From the NCBI GenBank assembly GCA_027492205.1, contig JAOZFN010000009.1, positions 62,001 to 126,000 of the forward strand: DNA of 64,000 bases, written 5' to 3'. Under the pieces are notes generated by a model, which searched no databases, was not told the origin of the DNA, and saw only the letters and a program-made list of their open reading frames with translations. Shown one piece after another: positions 33,168-41,303 of this stretch. Made by a program: the position numbers and the translations under genes. The stretch's first letter is position 1, and each line of letters begins with the position of its first letter. This DNA is from Thermoproteota archaeon. GTDB lineage: Archaea > Korarchaeota > Korarchaeia > Korarchaeales > Korarchaeaceae.

Positions 33168-34220
33168 ATGACGGGGGCCGCCCCTGAGCTCGTCGAGGCG
33201 AGGGCCTTCGAGTACGCGGGGATTGAGCCGACGGAGCTGGCGGTCGGGCACGACAGCCTGGTGAAGTCCATAGGATACGAGTGCTATCGTGCCCTCTATG
33301 CGTCTGGCCTCGCTAGGCGAATGGAGGGGGTTAGCCTCTCCAAGCTCAAGGAGGTCTCGGCCTATCCCGAGCTAATGGAGGCCGTGGTAGGGGCCATGGC
33401 AAGGGGAGGATACGTTCGACTTGCCGGCGGGAGGGTTAGCAGGTTCCTAGATCTCACTCCGCCGCCAGAGACGGTTCCCTGGGTGGACCGGATCATGCGC
33501 TCCCTTAGGTCTGCATTCGAGGCCCTTCCCGATCTCCTCATATCCGGAGCCCAACCGAAGCTGGATCGCGAGACGAGGAGGTTGGCCACGCTGGCGATGT
33601 ACGACAACCCCGTAGCTAGATTCCAGTCCGCGCTCGCGCTCCTCGGGATGGGGATGACGGACGCTCAGCTCATCAGGAGATGGGCCGACGTGGGGCTCAT
33701 ACCGGCGACCGTGCTCCTCCCCTGGTCCGGTATCGGGATGGTGGCGGTCGACGCCCTGAGGCTCATCGGAGCCAAGATCGTCGCGGGTGTTCCCCCCGGA
33801 GACCTGCGGGCGGCGCGGCTCGTGGTGTCGACGCTGAAGGCGCCAGAGGCCGGCAGGCTCCGGCTGGTAGAGTCCGACCTCGAATCCTTTGGGCAGAAGG
33901 TACGATCGAGCCCGGGCCTGGTGGAGGGACAGGCCGACGCTGCCGTTCTCATAGACGCGGTTCAGTGGGCTGGGGCCGACTTTGAGGCCCTCATAAAGTC
34001 GCTCGATGGAGTTCTAGCCGAAGAGGCTCCCCTGTTTCTCCTCCAGGCCCTGCAGGAAGGGGACTCGCAGGTTATAGGTATCCTCTATGCCCTCCTCGGG
34101 GGCTCGCTCCCACCCACGAGGGGTGAGCTCGAGTACGCTCTAAAGCTATCCGGCTATCGCTCGCGAGAGCTGATTAAGGGGAGGGGGGTTGTGCTTCTCA
34201 GGGCCAGCAGGAGGGAATAA
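33168..34220 (+). CDS. Degenerate methyltransferase-like protein, paralogue B
   Basis: 350 residues, the same architecture as the preceding gene: a helical N-terminus, shared LAMYDNPVAR, then TVLLPWSGIGMVAVDALRL, IVAGVPPGDLRAARLVVS, VLIDAVQWAGADFEALIKSL and LFLLQALQE. As in paralogue A, the canonical SAM motifs are eroded, so a binding or regulatory role is possible. The gene begins 16 bases after paralogue A and stops one base before the GTPase ATG, so translational coupling to the GTPase is likely. A partnership with that GTPase is inference from this arrangement. Confidence 0.6.
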   Translation: MTGAAPELVEARAFEYAGIEPTELAVGHDSLVKSIGYECYRALYASGLARRMEGVSLSKLKEVSAYPELMEAVVGAMARGGYVRLAGGRVSRFLDLTPPPETVPWVDRIMRSLRSAFEALPDLLISGAQPKLDRETRRLATLAMYDNPVARFQSALALLGMGMTDAQLIRRWADVGLIPATVLLPWSGIGMVAVDALRLIGAKIVAGVPPGDLRAARLVVSTLKAPEAGRLRLVESDLESFGQKVRSSPGLVEGQADAAVLIDAVQWAGADFEALIKSLDGVLAEEAPLFLLQALQEGDSQVIGILYALLGGSLPPTRGELEYALKLSGYRSRELIKGRGVVLLRASRRE

Positions 34221-34221
34221 C

Positions 34222-34695
34222 ATGTCCGGGATAGTCAAAAAGAAGGTCGTCCTCGCCGGAAACAGCGGGGTTGGGAAGACGACCCTGGCCAAGAGGCTCA
34301 CAGGCAGGTACACCGAGGACACTAGGATGACGGTCGGGGTCGAGTTCTTCACGGTGAGGGAGGGAAACGTGAAGCTAGTGGTGTTTGACTTCGCGGGGCA
34401 GGACAGATTCAGGCCGGTCATCGAGGGGATGGGGAGGGGCGCCAGCATGGTCCTCCTGGTGTTTGACGTGAGCCGTCCGAGCACGCTGTACTCCCTGCGC
34501 GAGTGGGCCACCGTGTCTGGCGCCAGCGACGCGAGGATCCTGCTGGTCGGGAACAAGGTCGACCTCGGCATGAGGGTGGACTTGGAGGAAGTCCGGCGCG
34601 TCGCCGCCGAGCTGGGGGCAGACGAAGTGATTCTGGTGAGTGCCAACACCGGAGAGGGCATAGAGGAGCTGAGGAGAACATTGGTGAGCGCCTAA
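34222..34695 (+). CDS. Ras/Rab-like small GTPase
   Basis: 157 residues, essentially a bare G domain. G1 is GNSGVGKTT, G2 Thr is in DTRMTVGVEF, G3 is FDFAGQDRF (Ras-type with the catalytic Gln), G4 is NKVD and G5 is SANTG. No lipidation tail or membrane segment is visible. Archaeal Ras-superfamily GTPases are related to eukaryotic Rab/Arf and bacterial MglA proteins, which act as polarity or membrane switches. No roadblock-domain partner is present; instead the coupled upstream genes encode two methyltransferase-like proteins and a zinc ribbon. The ATG 34222 is preferred to the upstream 34189 TTG because it follows the previous stop. Confidence 0.85.
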   Translation: MSGIVKKKVVLAGNSGVGKTTLAKRLTGRYTEDTRMTVGVEFFTVREGNVKLVVFDFAGQDRFRPVIEGMGRGASMVLLVFDVSRPSTLYSLREWATVSGASDARILLVGNKVDLGMRVDLEEVRRVAAELGADEVILVSANTGEGIEELRRTLVSA

Positions 34696-34793
34696 AGCCG
34701 ACGTATCTGATCAAACGCCTCTGCCGCTGTCTTCCAGCACTTCCCCGCCCGACCTGAGTTTAGATTGGCGTAGTTGGGAGTTCAGAAAGGGGG

Positions 34794-34819
34794 TGAGGGC
34801 GCCCCGTTGGGGGCATCAC
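34794..34819. terminator. GC-rich stem-loop between the convergent GTPase operon and iorB
   Basis: GCCCC GTTG GGGGC at 34801-34814, with outer complementary GGTGA/TCACC segments. It lies just past the iorB stop and about 100 bases past the GTPase stop, so it could stop transcripts of either direction. Confidence 0.4.
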
Positions 34820-35436
34820 CTGACTGAACGCTCCCCGAGCTCAAAGGCCCTCCTGTTGACTTCCTGAGTTCCCTCAGGGACGCCCTCCATCAGGGCCTCG
34901 AGCAGCACGCCTCGGTCGATTGGGAGAACGCCGGTCGCGTAAAAGGCGCCGAGAACCACGGAGTTCATCGCCTTCGCAGTTCCCGCCTGAATGGCCAGGT
35001 CTGTGGCGTTGAGAGTGTAGACCTTGGCCCCCATCCCCTTGAGGCCCTCGACGATGGCGTCCACGTCTGGGTACCTGGCCCACCCGGCGTTGACGTCCAT
35101 GGGATACACCGGAACCACGTTCATGACTACGACCCCGCCGGGCCTGAGGTACGTCGAGGATATCCTCAGCCCCTCCAGCGGCTCCAGCGCCATGACGGCG
35201 TCCGCCTCCCCCTCCGGTATCAGAGGGGCGAGGTCGCCCTCCCTGAACATCCTGATGTGGCTGGAGACGGCGCCTCCCCTCATGGCCGCGCCGAACTTCT
35301 CCCCGACCCTGACCCTGTAACCCGACCTGATGGCCGCGTCTGCTATAACGTGAGATATCAGAACGGAACCCTGGCCGCCAACTCCGGCGACCAGCATCTG
35401 GAAGACGGCCCTTCCCGCTCCCACTCTCTCTCCCAT
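34816..35436 (-). CDS. iorB: Indolepyruvate ferredoxin oxidoreductase, beta subunit
   Basis: 206 residues, the gamma-type domain of 2-oxoacid:ferredoxin oxidoreductases. VAGVGGQGSVLISHVIADAA is the N-terminal signature, GAAMRGGAVSSHIR follows, and NSVVLGAFYATGVLP is near the end. With IorA it converts aryl pyruvates from aromatic amino acid transamination to aryl-acetyl-CoA, CO2 and reduced ferredoxin. Twelve bases separate it from iorA upstream. The start may be ATG 35436 or the internal ATG before LVAGVGGQG. Confidence 0.9.
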   Translation of the reverse strand: MGERVGAGRAVFQMLVAGVGGQGSVLISHVIADAAIRSGYRVRVGEKFGAAMRGGAVSSHIRMFREGDLAPLIPEGEADAVMALEPLEGLRISSTYLRPGGVVVMNVVPVYPMDVNAGWARYPDVDAIVEGLKGMGAKVYTLNATDLAIQAGTAKAMNSVVLGAFYATGVLPIDRGVLLEALMEGVPEGTQEVNRRAFELGERSVR

Positions 35437-35448
35437 GTGACCACCCCC

Positions 35449-37413
35449 TCAAGAGCCCTCCTTCGGGACTATCGCGTCGGTCGGACACACCTGCGCGCAC
35501 ATGCCGCATCCCACGCACAGGACTTGGTCGATGAAGGCCTTGTTCGTGTCCACGTCGAACGCGTTCGCCGGACAGCCGAACTGCACGCAGAGCCTGCAAC
35601 CGATGCACTTGTCCGGGATGACGACGTAGGTCCTCGTGGGCCTGTACTCCCTCAGCCTCATGGCCTGCAGGGTGCACACCTTGTCCGCGATCACCAGCGC
35701 GGGGCCGTCGGCCTCGGGACTGGACAGGTAGTCGAGGGCCTCCTCTATAGCCTGCTGGATGGCCTTGAGATCCCACGGGTTCGCCCTCCTGATGAAGCGG
35801 ACGCCCATGGACCTGGCGACCTCACCTATGTCCAGCCTGTTCGTGGGCTGACGCCTGGCCGTGATGCCCGTGGTGGGGCTGGGCTGGTGGCCGGTCATGG
35901 CCGTCCACCTGTTGTCCATCACCAGGAGGAGCACCTTGGCCTTGTTCACCACGGCCTCGACCACCGCCGGAAGGTCGGCGTGGAAGAACGTGGAGTCTCC
36001 CGCGAGGCCCACTATCTTTCCGTCCCTGTACCCGGCGTGGAACTCGCCTATCGAGGTACCGAACCCGCCGCCCATGATGTAGTTGGTGTCTATCATCTCG
36101 TACGGGGCCTCGGCGACGTACTTCCTGGACTCCTCGGAGAAGCTGGGCTCCACCTTCTTGGCCACTATGCCGTACCCTCCCTGCTCGTAGCACCCTATGT
36201 CGCCGTTCACGATGGGAACCTTGCCTCCCTTCCTGGCCAGAGCCAGCTTGAGGCCCCAGTAGGTCCCGAGGTGCGGACATCCGGCGCACAGCATCGAGGA
36301 TCTGGGGGCCACGAGGTCCTTCAGGGCCTCCCCCGCCGGCCTAAGGGGCTTGAACTCCACCCCCGCCAGCCTGGCCAGCGCCGCCGTGACCCTGTTGTGC
36401 GAGAGCTCGTCGTATGGCTCTATCAGGGAGTTCTCGTGCCTCCCGTAGATCTCGACGTCCGCGTGCATCCTCTGCGCGAGGTCCCTCAGCTGTAGCTCGA
36501 CCACGGGCTCGTTCTCCTCGACGACGAGGATCTTCTTGGAGCTCTCGATCAGCCTCCTGACCTTGGACTCCGGCAGCGGGAACGGGGTGGCGAGCTTCAG
36601 GAGGTTGACCTCGATTCCCAGGCGCTCGACGGCCTCCCTGACGTAGCCGTAGGCAATGCCGCAGGCCACCACTCCCACGTCGGAGTCGTTGATCTCTAGG
36701 ACGTTGAACGGCTCTCCAATCTCTTCGACGGCCCCCTTCACCTTGGGGAGCTGCTCGAATAGCCACTTGTGCTTGGCGACGGGCCCTGGGGGGCCGTAGA
36801 CGTTCCACCGGTAGGGCATCTTCCAGTGCCTGTCGAAGGCCAGCCTGTTCCTCTCCCTCCTCATCTCGCCGAGCGTGACGTCCCCACTGGAGTGGCTGAT
36901 CCTGGTCAGCGAGCGGACCATCACCGGGAGCTCGAGCCTCTCAGAGAGGTCGAAGGCCATCTTGGTGAGGTCCTTGGCCTCCTGCTGATTCGCCGGCTCC
37001 AGGCAGGGTATCTTGGCGTACATGGCGACCATCCTGGTGTCCTGCTCGTTGGACGAGTAGTGGGCGCCGGGGTCGTCGGCCACGTAGACGACGAGCCCTC
37101 CCCTCACTCCCCCGTACACGACGGTCATCAGCATGTCCATTATCCAGTTCAGGCCCGCGTTCTTCATGGTGGCCATGGATCTCGCGCCTACTATAGCCCC
37201 GCCGACGGCGACGTCGAAGGCAACCTTCTCGTTCGTCGCCCACTCGACATGGGCGTCTATGTCGGCCTCGCTGAGCGCCTCTATGACCTCGGAAGAGGGA
37301 GTGCCGGGGTAGCCGGAGACCAGCTGAACGCCAGCCTCTATGGCCCCCCTGGCCACTGCGTGGTTTCCCATCAGGAGCACTCTCTTTCCAGGGGCATCCT
37401 CATCGATCCTCAA
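35449..37413 (-). CDS. iorA: Indolepyruvate ferredoxin oxidoreductase, alpha subunit
   Basis: 654 residues. Order: pyrimidine-binding domain with SGYPGTPSSEV, a middle transketolase-C-like domain, the TPP-binding domain with CAGCPHLG, NGDIGCYEQG and the late GLAGDSTFFH, then a C-terminal ferredoxin domain with two 4Fe-4S motifs, CIGCRLCVQFGCP and CVGCGMCAQVCP. It is cytoplasmic and oxygen-sensitive in known relatives. The start is TTG 37413; a T-rich TATA-like element lies at about 37443-37452. It forms an operon with iorB and is adjacent to acdA, the enzyme that turns acyl-CoA into acid plus ATP. Confidence 0.93.
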   Translation of the reverse strand: MRIDEDAPGKRVLLMGNHAVARGAIEAGVQLVSGYPGTPSSEVIEALSEADIDAHVEWATNEKVAFDVAVGGAIVGARSMATMKNAGLNWIMDMLMTVVYGGVRGGLVVYVADDPGAHYSSNEQDTRMVAMYAKIPCLEPANQQEAKDLTKMAFDLSERLELPVMVRSLTRISHSSGDVTLGEMRRERNRLAFDRHWKMPYRWNVYGPPGPVAKHKWLFEQLPKVKGAVEEIGEPFNVLEINDSDVGVVACGIAYGYVREAVERLGIEVNLLKLATPFPLPESKVRRLIESSKKILVVEENEPVVELQLRDLAQRMHADVEIYGRHENSLIEPYDELSHNRVTAALARLAGVEFKPLRPAGEALKDLVAPRSSMLCAGCPHLGTYWGLKLALARKGGKVPIVNGDIGCYEQGGYGIVAKKVEPSFSEESRKYVAEAPYEMIDTNYIMGGGFGTSIGEFHAGYRDGKIVGLAGDSTFFHADLPAVVEAVVNKAKVLLLVMDNRWTAMTGHQPSPTTGITARRQPTNRLDIGEVARSMGVRFIRRANPWDLKAIQQAIEEALDYLSSPEADGPALVIADKVCTLQAMRLREYRPTRTYVVIPDKCIGCRLCVQFGCPANAFDVDTNKAFIDQVLCVGCGMCAQVCPTDAIVPKEGS

Positions 37414-37510
37414 AGTCGACCCCCCGACCGCCGAGTCCGGACTGTAAAAAACGGTGGCCCTACTTGAGGGGCACGGAGGCTATCGAAGAACTGCTCTGAG
37501 AGGTCGTTCT

Positions 37511-38854
37511 CTATCCCTTTCTGGACCTCCACAGGTTATAGAGCGCGACCACAGCCCTCTCCGGCGTGGGATAAACCGGTATCCCAGCTTCGTAGAACTT
37601 CCTCCTCTCCTCGACCTCGATGTCTCCTCCGCCCAGGTAGGCGACGAGGATTGGCTTCTCGGTCTCCCTGAGGTGCTTCTCAATCACCTCAAAGGCTCCC
37701 GGGATGGGGTCACCGAATATTAGTATGTAAGAGTCTATTCCATCGTGATCCTTCGTGATCTCTAGTGCCTTGTCGTAGAGCTCTGCGTATGCGCTCCCAG
37801 TGAGGTCTAGAGGGTTCCTGATCACGCAGAAGTATGGGAGCTCTTCTCTGAGCCTGCTGAGCACATCTTCAGACAGCTTAGCTAGCTCCATCCCTCTCGA
37901 CTCTATTGCGTCGGCGGCCAGTATGCCGGAGCCGCCGGAACTCGTAATCACCATGACCCTCGGGCCCTTAGGAGGCTTGAAGGCCGCGAGGGCCTTGGCC
38001 GCGTCGAAGAACTCCTCCAGAGTATCGACGGCTACGGCGCCTGTCTGCCTGAACACCGCCTCGTAGACCTCCGCCGAGCCGGCGAGCGTTCCCGTGTGCG
38101 ACGCCACCGCCTCCGCCCCGGCCTCCGTCCTACCGGCCTTGATAACCACCACGGGCTTCCTGGAGGCGCACCTCCTGAGGGCCTCCATGAGCTCCCGGCC
38201 CCTCGACGTGCCCTCCAGGTAGAGAGCAACGACCTCAGTGTCGGGGTCGTCGGCGAGGTAGTTCAGCATGTCCACCTCGTCCACGTCGGCCTTGTTGCCG
38301 AGGGCGGCGAACTTGCTCATGCCTATGCCCTCCCCCTCCAGGCCGGTGGCCATGAACGCGGCGACCGTCCCGCTCTGGGACACGACGGCCACGGGTCCCC
38401 TCCTTGTGGAGAGCGGCCAGGTGGCGCAGAGGCCGACGTGCGGATTGTTGATGCCTTGGCAGTTCGGCCCGATGAGCCTGGCCCCGCCCTCCCTCACCGC
38501 CCGGACGAGCCTCCTCTCCAGCTCGACTCCCTCGCCGCCTACCTCCCTGAACCCGCCCGAGATCACGACGAATCCCTTGACTCCCTTTTGAACAGCCTCC
38601 TTCACCGTGTCGGGCACGAACCGGGCGGGGATGACTATCACGGCCAGGTCAACGGGTTCGGGGATCTCGGAGATGGAGTGGTAGCACTTCAGCCCCATGA
38701 TCTCGTCCGCCTTCGGGTTTACCGGGTATATCTTGCCCCGAAAGCCCGCGTCGATTATGTTCTTCAGGATCTCGTACCCGAGCTTTCCGGGCGTCCTGGA
38801 GGCACCTACCACCGCCACAGAGCCCGGATTGAATATCGAGTCCAGCTCCCCCAT
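37511..38854 (-). CDS. acdA: Acyl-CoA synthetase (ADP-forming), alpha subunit
   Basis: 447 residues. CoA-binding domain begins IFNPGSVAVVGASRTPGKLG; the active-site phosphohistidine is in ASHTGTLAGSAEVYEAVFRQ; a second ligase domain follows with MVITSSGGSGILAADAIESRG. The beta (ATP-grasp) half is not fused and no beta gene is in the window, so the partner must be elsewhere. The enzyme makes ATP from acetyl-, aryl-acetyl- or branched-chain acyl-CoA, completing the pathway that starts with IorAB next door. A TATA box (about 38879-38889) and GAGGAGG precede the ATG. Confidence 0.9.
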   Translation of the reverse strand: MGELDSIFNPGSVAVVGASRTPGKLGYEILKNIIDAGFRGKIYPVNPKADEIMGLKCYHSISEIPEPVDLAVIVIPARFVPDTVKEAVQKGVKGFVVISGGFREVGGEGVELERRLVRAVREGGARLIGPNCQGINNPHVGLCATWPLSTRRGPVAVVSQSGTVAAFMATGLEGEGIGMSKFAALGNKADVDEVDMLNYLADDPDTEVVALYLEGTSRGRELMEALRRCASRKPVVVIKAGRTEAGAEAVASHTGTLAGSAEVYEAVFRQTGAVAVDTLEEFFDAAKALAAFKPPKGPRVMVITSSGGSGILAADAIESRGMELAKLSEDVLSRLREELPYFCVIRNPLDLTGSAYAELYDKALEITKDHDGIDSYILIFGDPIPGAFEVIEKHLRETEKPILVAYLGGGDIEVEERRKFYEAGIPVYPTPERAVVALYNLWRSRKG

Positions 38855-39133
38855 CTCGGGCCTCCTCGCGGTTTGGCTGGTTAAAAGTGGATAACCCCTC
38901 CCCTCACCTCGGAGGGGCGGACCCCAGTCCCTCCCGGTAATCGGCGAGCGGACCTCGAGGGGGTCCCCCTGATCGGATCTTGGTGGTGGCCCCCGTCGGC
39001 GGGGAACCCTCCCCCTTCTCCCCTTTCCTTTCTCTCTCAGTTTGTGATGATTGCTTACATCGAGCGCCTCTTTGGTACAGAGGGACGTGTTGTGGGCGGC
39101 GATCAGAAGGGGGGCGGGCCTTAAAGGTCGTCG
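38855..39133. other. Intergenic region with pyrimidine tract
   Basis: A 279-base divergent spacer. It holds the acdA promoter at the left, a GC-rich inverted repeat (CCCCTC...GAGGGG around 38897-38915), and a pyrimidine-only tract of about 31 bases (39007-39037). No RNA gene is recognised. Confidence 0.4.
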
Positions 39134-39865
39134 ATGTGGGGGGAGGGTGGGTTGTTCGACCCGGGGTCCTTCCGAATATTTGAGCGGCTGGCCGAGAGGT
39201 ACGACTCTTGGTATGACAGGCCGGAGAACGTGCCGCTCTTTGAGTCAGAACTCGCCTGCGTTCAGAGGATGTTGAGAGGGTTCCCCCGGCCCTGGATCGA
39301 GGTAGGGGTGGGCTCCGGGAGGTTCGCCGAGGGACTGGAGATCGACCTGGGGATCGACCCGGCCCTCGCCCCCCTTAGGCTGGCCAGGCGAAGGGGGGTA
39401 GAGGTGATCAGGGCGAGGGCCGAGAGCCTTCCGCTCGGGGGCTCGAGCGTCGGGGCTGTGGTGATGGTGGTCACCATGTGCTTCCTAGACGACCCCAAGA
39501 GAGCCCTCAGGGAGGCGAGCAGGGTTCTCAAGCCCGGAGGGGGACTCGTGCTGGGCCTGGTCCTCAGAGAGAGTCCCTGGGGCAGGTTCTACCTGAGAAA
39601 GAAGGAGGAAGGCCATCCCTTCTACAGGGCCGCCAGATTCTTCTCGTCAGATGAGCTGATTCGCCTCGTTAGGGAATCAGGCCTGAAACCCTTTGGGTGG
39701 AGCTCCACGATCTCCAGGCCGCCTGGCGATGGTCCCTACGTGTTTGAGGAGCCAACACCCGGTTTGGACTTGGAGAAGGGCTTTCACTGCCTTGCGGCCG
39801 TTAAGCCGCCTGGGGAATCCTCCGAAGGGAGAGACGGTCCAGACAGCGGCCTCTCCCCGAGGTAA
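39134..39865 (+). CDS. Class I SAM-dependent methyltransferase
   Basis: 243 residues from ATG 39134; TTG 39152 is an alternative start that would begin LFDPGSFRIFERLAERYDSW. Motif I is WIEVGVGSGRFAEGL, strand 2 gives LGIDPALAPLRLAR, motif II RARAESLPLGGSSV, and motif IV VVTMCFLDDPKRALREASRV followed by LKPGGGLVLG. It is a UbiE/Methyltransf_11-type enzyme with a substrate that cannot be named. It lies alone between acdA and the aminotransferase. Confidence 0.75.
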   Translation: MWGEGGLFDPGSFRIFERLAERYDSWYDRPENVPLFESELACVQRMLRGFPRPWIEVGVGSGRFAEGLEIDLGIDPALAPLRLARRRGVEVIRARAESLPLGGSSVGAVVMVVTMCFLDDPKRALREASRVLKPGGGLVLGLVLRESPWGRFYLRKKEEGHPFYRAARFFSSDELIRLVRESGLKPFGWSSTISRPPGDGPYVFEEPTPGLDLEKGFHCLAAVKPPGESSEGRDGPDSGLSPR

Positions 39866-39918
39866 AGTTATTGAGCACCCGGACCGGGCAACCTGGACCC
39901 CACATTAGGGGTGATCGC

Positions 39919-41259
39919 ATGGTTCGCAGGCCGAAGATCGTGGTTGAGCCCCCGGGACCCAAGGCGAGGGAACTCATCGAGATGGATCGTCAGTACCTCT
40001 CGCCAGCCCTCACCAGGACCGCCCCCCTCGTGGGATACGAAGCCGAGGGGGTGTGGGTGAGAGACCCGGACGGGAACCAGTATTTGGACTTTGGATCCGG
40101 CATAGCCGTCACCAACGTGGGGCACAGGCACCCCAAGGTCGTCGAGACCGTCAAGAGGGAGGTCGACAGGCTCATCTTCGTCAACAGCTGCGACTTCTAC
40201 ACGATCCCCCAGGTGCACCTGGCCAAGAAGCTGACGGAGATTACGCCCGGCAGCTTCAAGAAGAGGGTCTTCTTCGTGAACAGCGGGACGGAGGCGGTGG
40301 AGTGCGGGATCAAGGCCACGAGGTACTACACCCAGAGGTACTACTTCGTCGGGTTCATCAACGGGTTCCACGGCAGGACCATGGGCTCCCTGGCGTTCAC
40401 GACCACCTCACCCGCCGCCAGGAGGCGGTTCCAGCCCATGATGCCCGGCGTGGTGCACGCCCCCTACCCGTACTGCTACAGGTGCCCGCTCGGACACAAG
40501 GAGGGCTACCCGGAGTGCGGACTCGCCTGCCTCGATTACCTGGAGAACGAGATCCTCGGGCACGTGGCCCCGCCGGACGAGGTCGCCGGAATACTGTTTG
40601 AGCCCGTCCAGGGGGCGGGGGGCTACATCGTGCCGCCCGCGGAGTGGGTCAGGGGTCTCCGGAAGATAGCGGATGAGCACGGCATAGTCCTCATGGACGA
40701 CGAGGTCCAAGCCGGCATGGGCAGGACCGGGAGGTGGTGGGCCATTGAGCACTTCGGCGTCGAGCCCGACGTCGTGATGATCTCCAAGGCCATAGCCGCC
40801 GGCTTCCCCTTCGGCGCCTGCGTCGCCAGATCTGAGATACTGGAGTGGGGGCCAGGGGCCCACGAGAACACGCTCGGCGGGAACCCGGTGCTGGCCAGCG
40901 TCGCCCTGACCGTAATCGACATCATCGAGAAGGAGGGGCTGCTCGAGAACGCCAAGAAGGTGGGAGAGCACATGGTCAAGAGGCTGAGGGAGATGCAGGA
41001 GAGGCACGAGATAATAGGCGACGTCAGGGGCCTCGGGCTGATGGTGGGCGTCGAGTTCGTGAAGGACAAGCGCACCAAGGAGCCGGCGACTAAGGAGAGG
41101 AACAAGATAGTGCAGGAGGCCTTTAAGAAGGGCCTGCTGCTGCTGGGGGCTGGCAAGTCCAGCCTCAGGTTGGCCCCTCCGCTGATAATCACCGAGGAGG
41201 AGGCGGATGCGGGCCTCGACATCTTGGAGGAGACGATAAAGGAGGTCGCGGGGAGCTGA
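39919..41259 (+). CDS. Class III (4-aminobutyrate-type) aminotransferase
   Basis: 446 residues, PLP-dependent. The catalytic Lys is in VVMISKAIAAGFPFGA; the PLP-contact Asp is in IVLMDDEVQAGMGRTG; NSGTEAVECGIKATR and INGFHGRTMGS are family signatures. A four-cysteine insertion lies near residue 190 (CYRCPLG, then YPECGLACLDY), a feature known in archaeal and clostridial GabT-like enzymes and possibly a metal site. Substrates could be 4-aminobutyrate, ornithine, beta-alanine or L-leucine-type amino acids. The start is ATG 39919 with AGGGGTGAT upstream rather than the ATG at 39871. Confidence 0.85.
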   Translation: MVRRPKIVVEPPGPKARELIEMDRQYLSPALTRTAPLVGYEAEGVWVRDPDGNQYLDFGSGIAVTNVGHRHPKVVETVKREVDRLIFVNSCDFYTIPQVHLAKKLTEITPGSFKKRVFFVNSGTEAVECGIKATRYYTQRYYFVGFINGFHGRTMGSLAFTTTSPAARRRFQPMMPGVVHAPYPYCYRCPLGHKEGYPECGLACLDYLENEILGHVAPPDEVAGILFEPVQGAGGYIVPPAEWVRGLRKIADEHGIVLMDDEVQAGMGRTGRWWAIEHFGVEPDVVMISKAIAAGFPFGACVARSEILEWGPGAHENTLGGNPVLASVALTVIDIIEKEGLLENAKKVGEHMVKRLREMQERHEIIGDVRGLGLMVGVEFVKDKRTKEPATKERNKIVQEAFKKGLLLLGAGKSSLRLAPPLIITEEEADAGLDILEETIKEVAGS

Positions 41260-41303
41260 CGCGGGGCTCCCCGCACGTCGTTTTATGTCAAGAAGTGAAA
41301 GTC

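Noticed and set aside
39040-39110. Possible C/D-box small RNA (GTGATGA at 39044-39050)
   Set aside because: No matching D box (CTGA) at the expected distance and no terminal stem.
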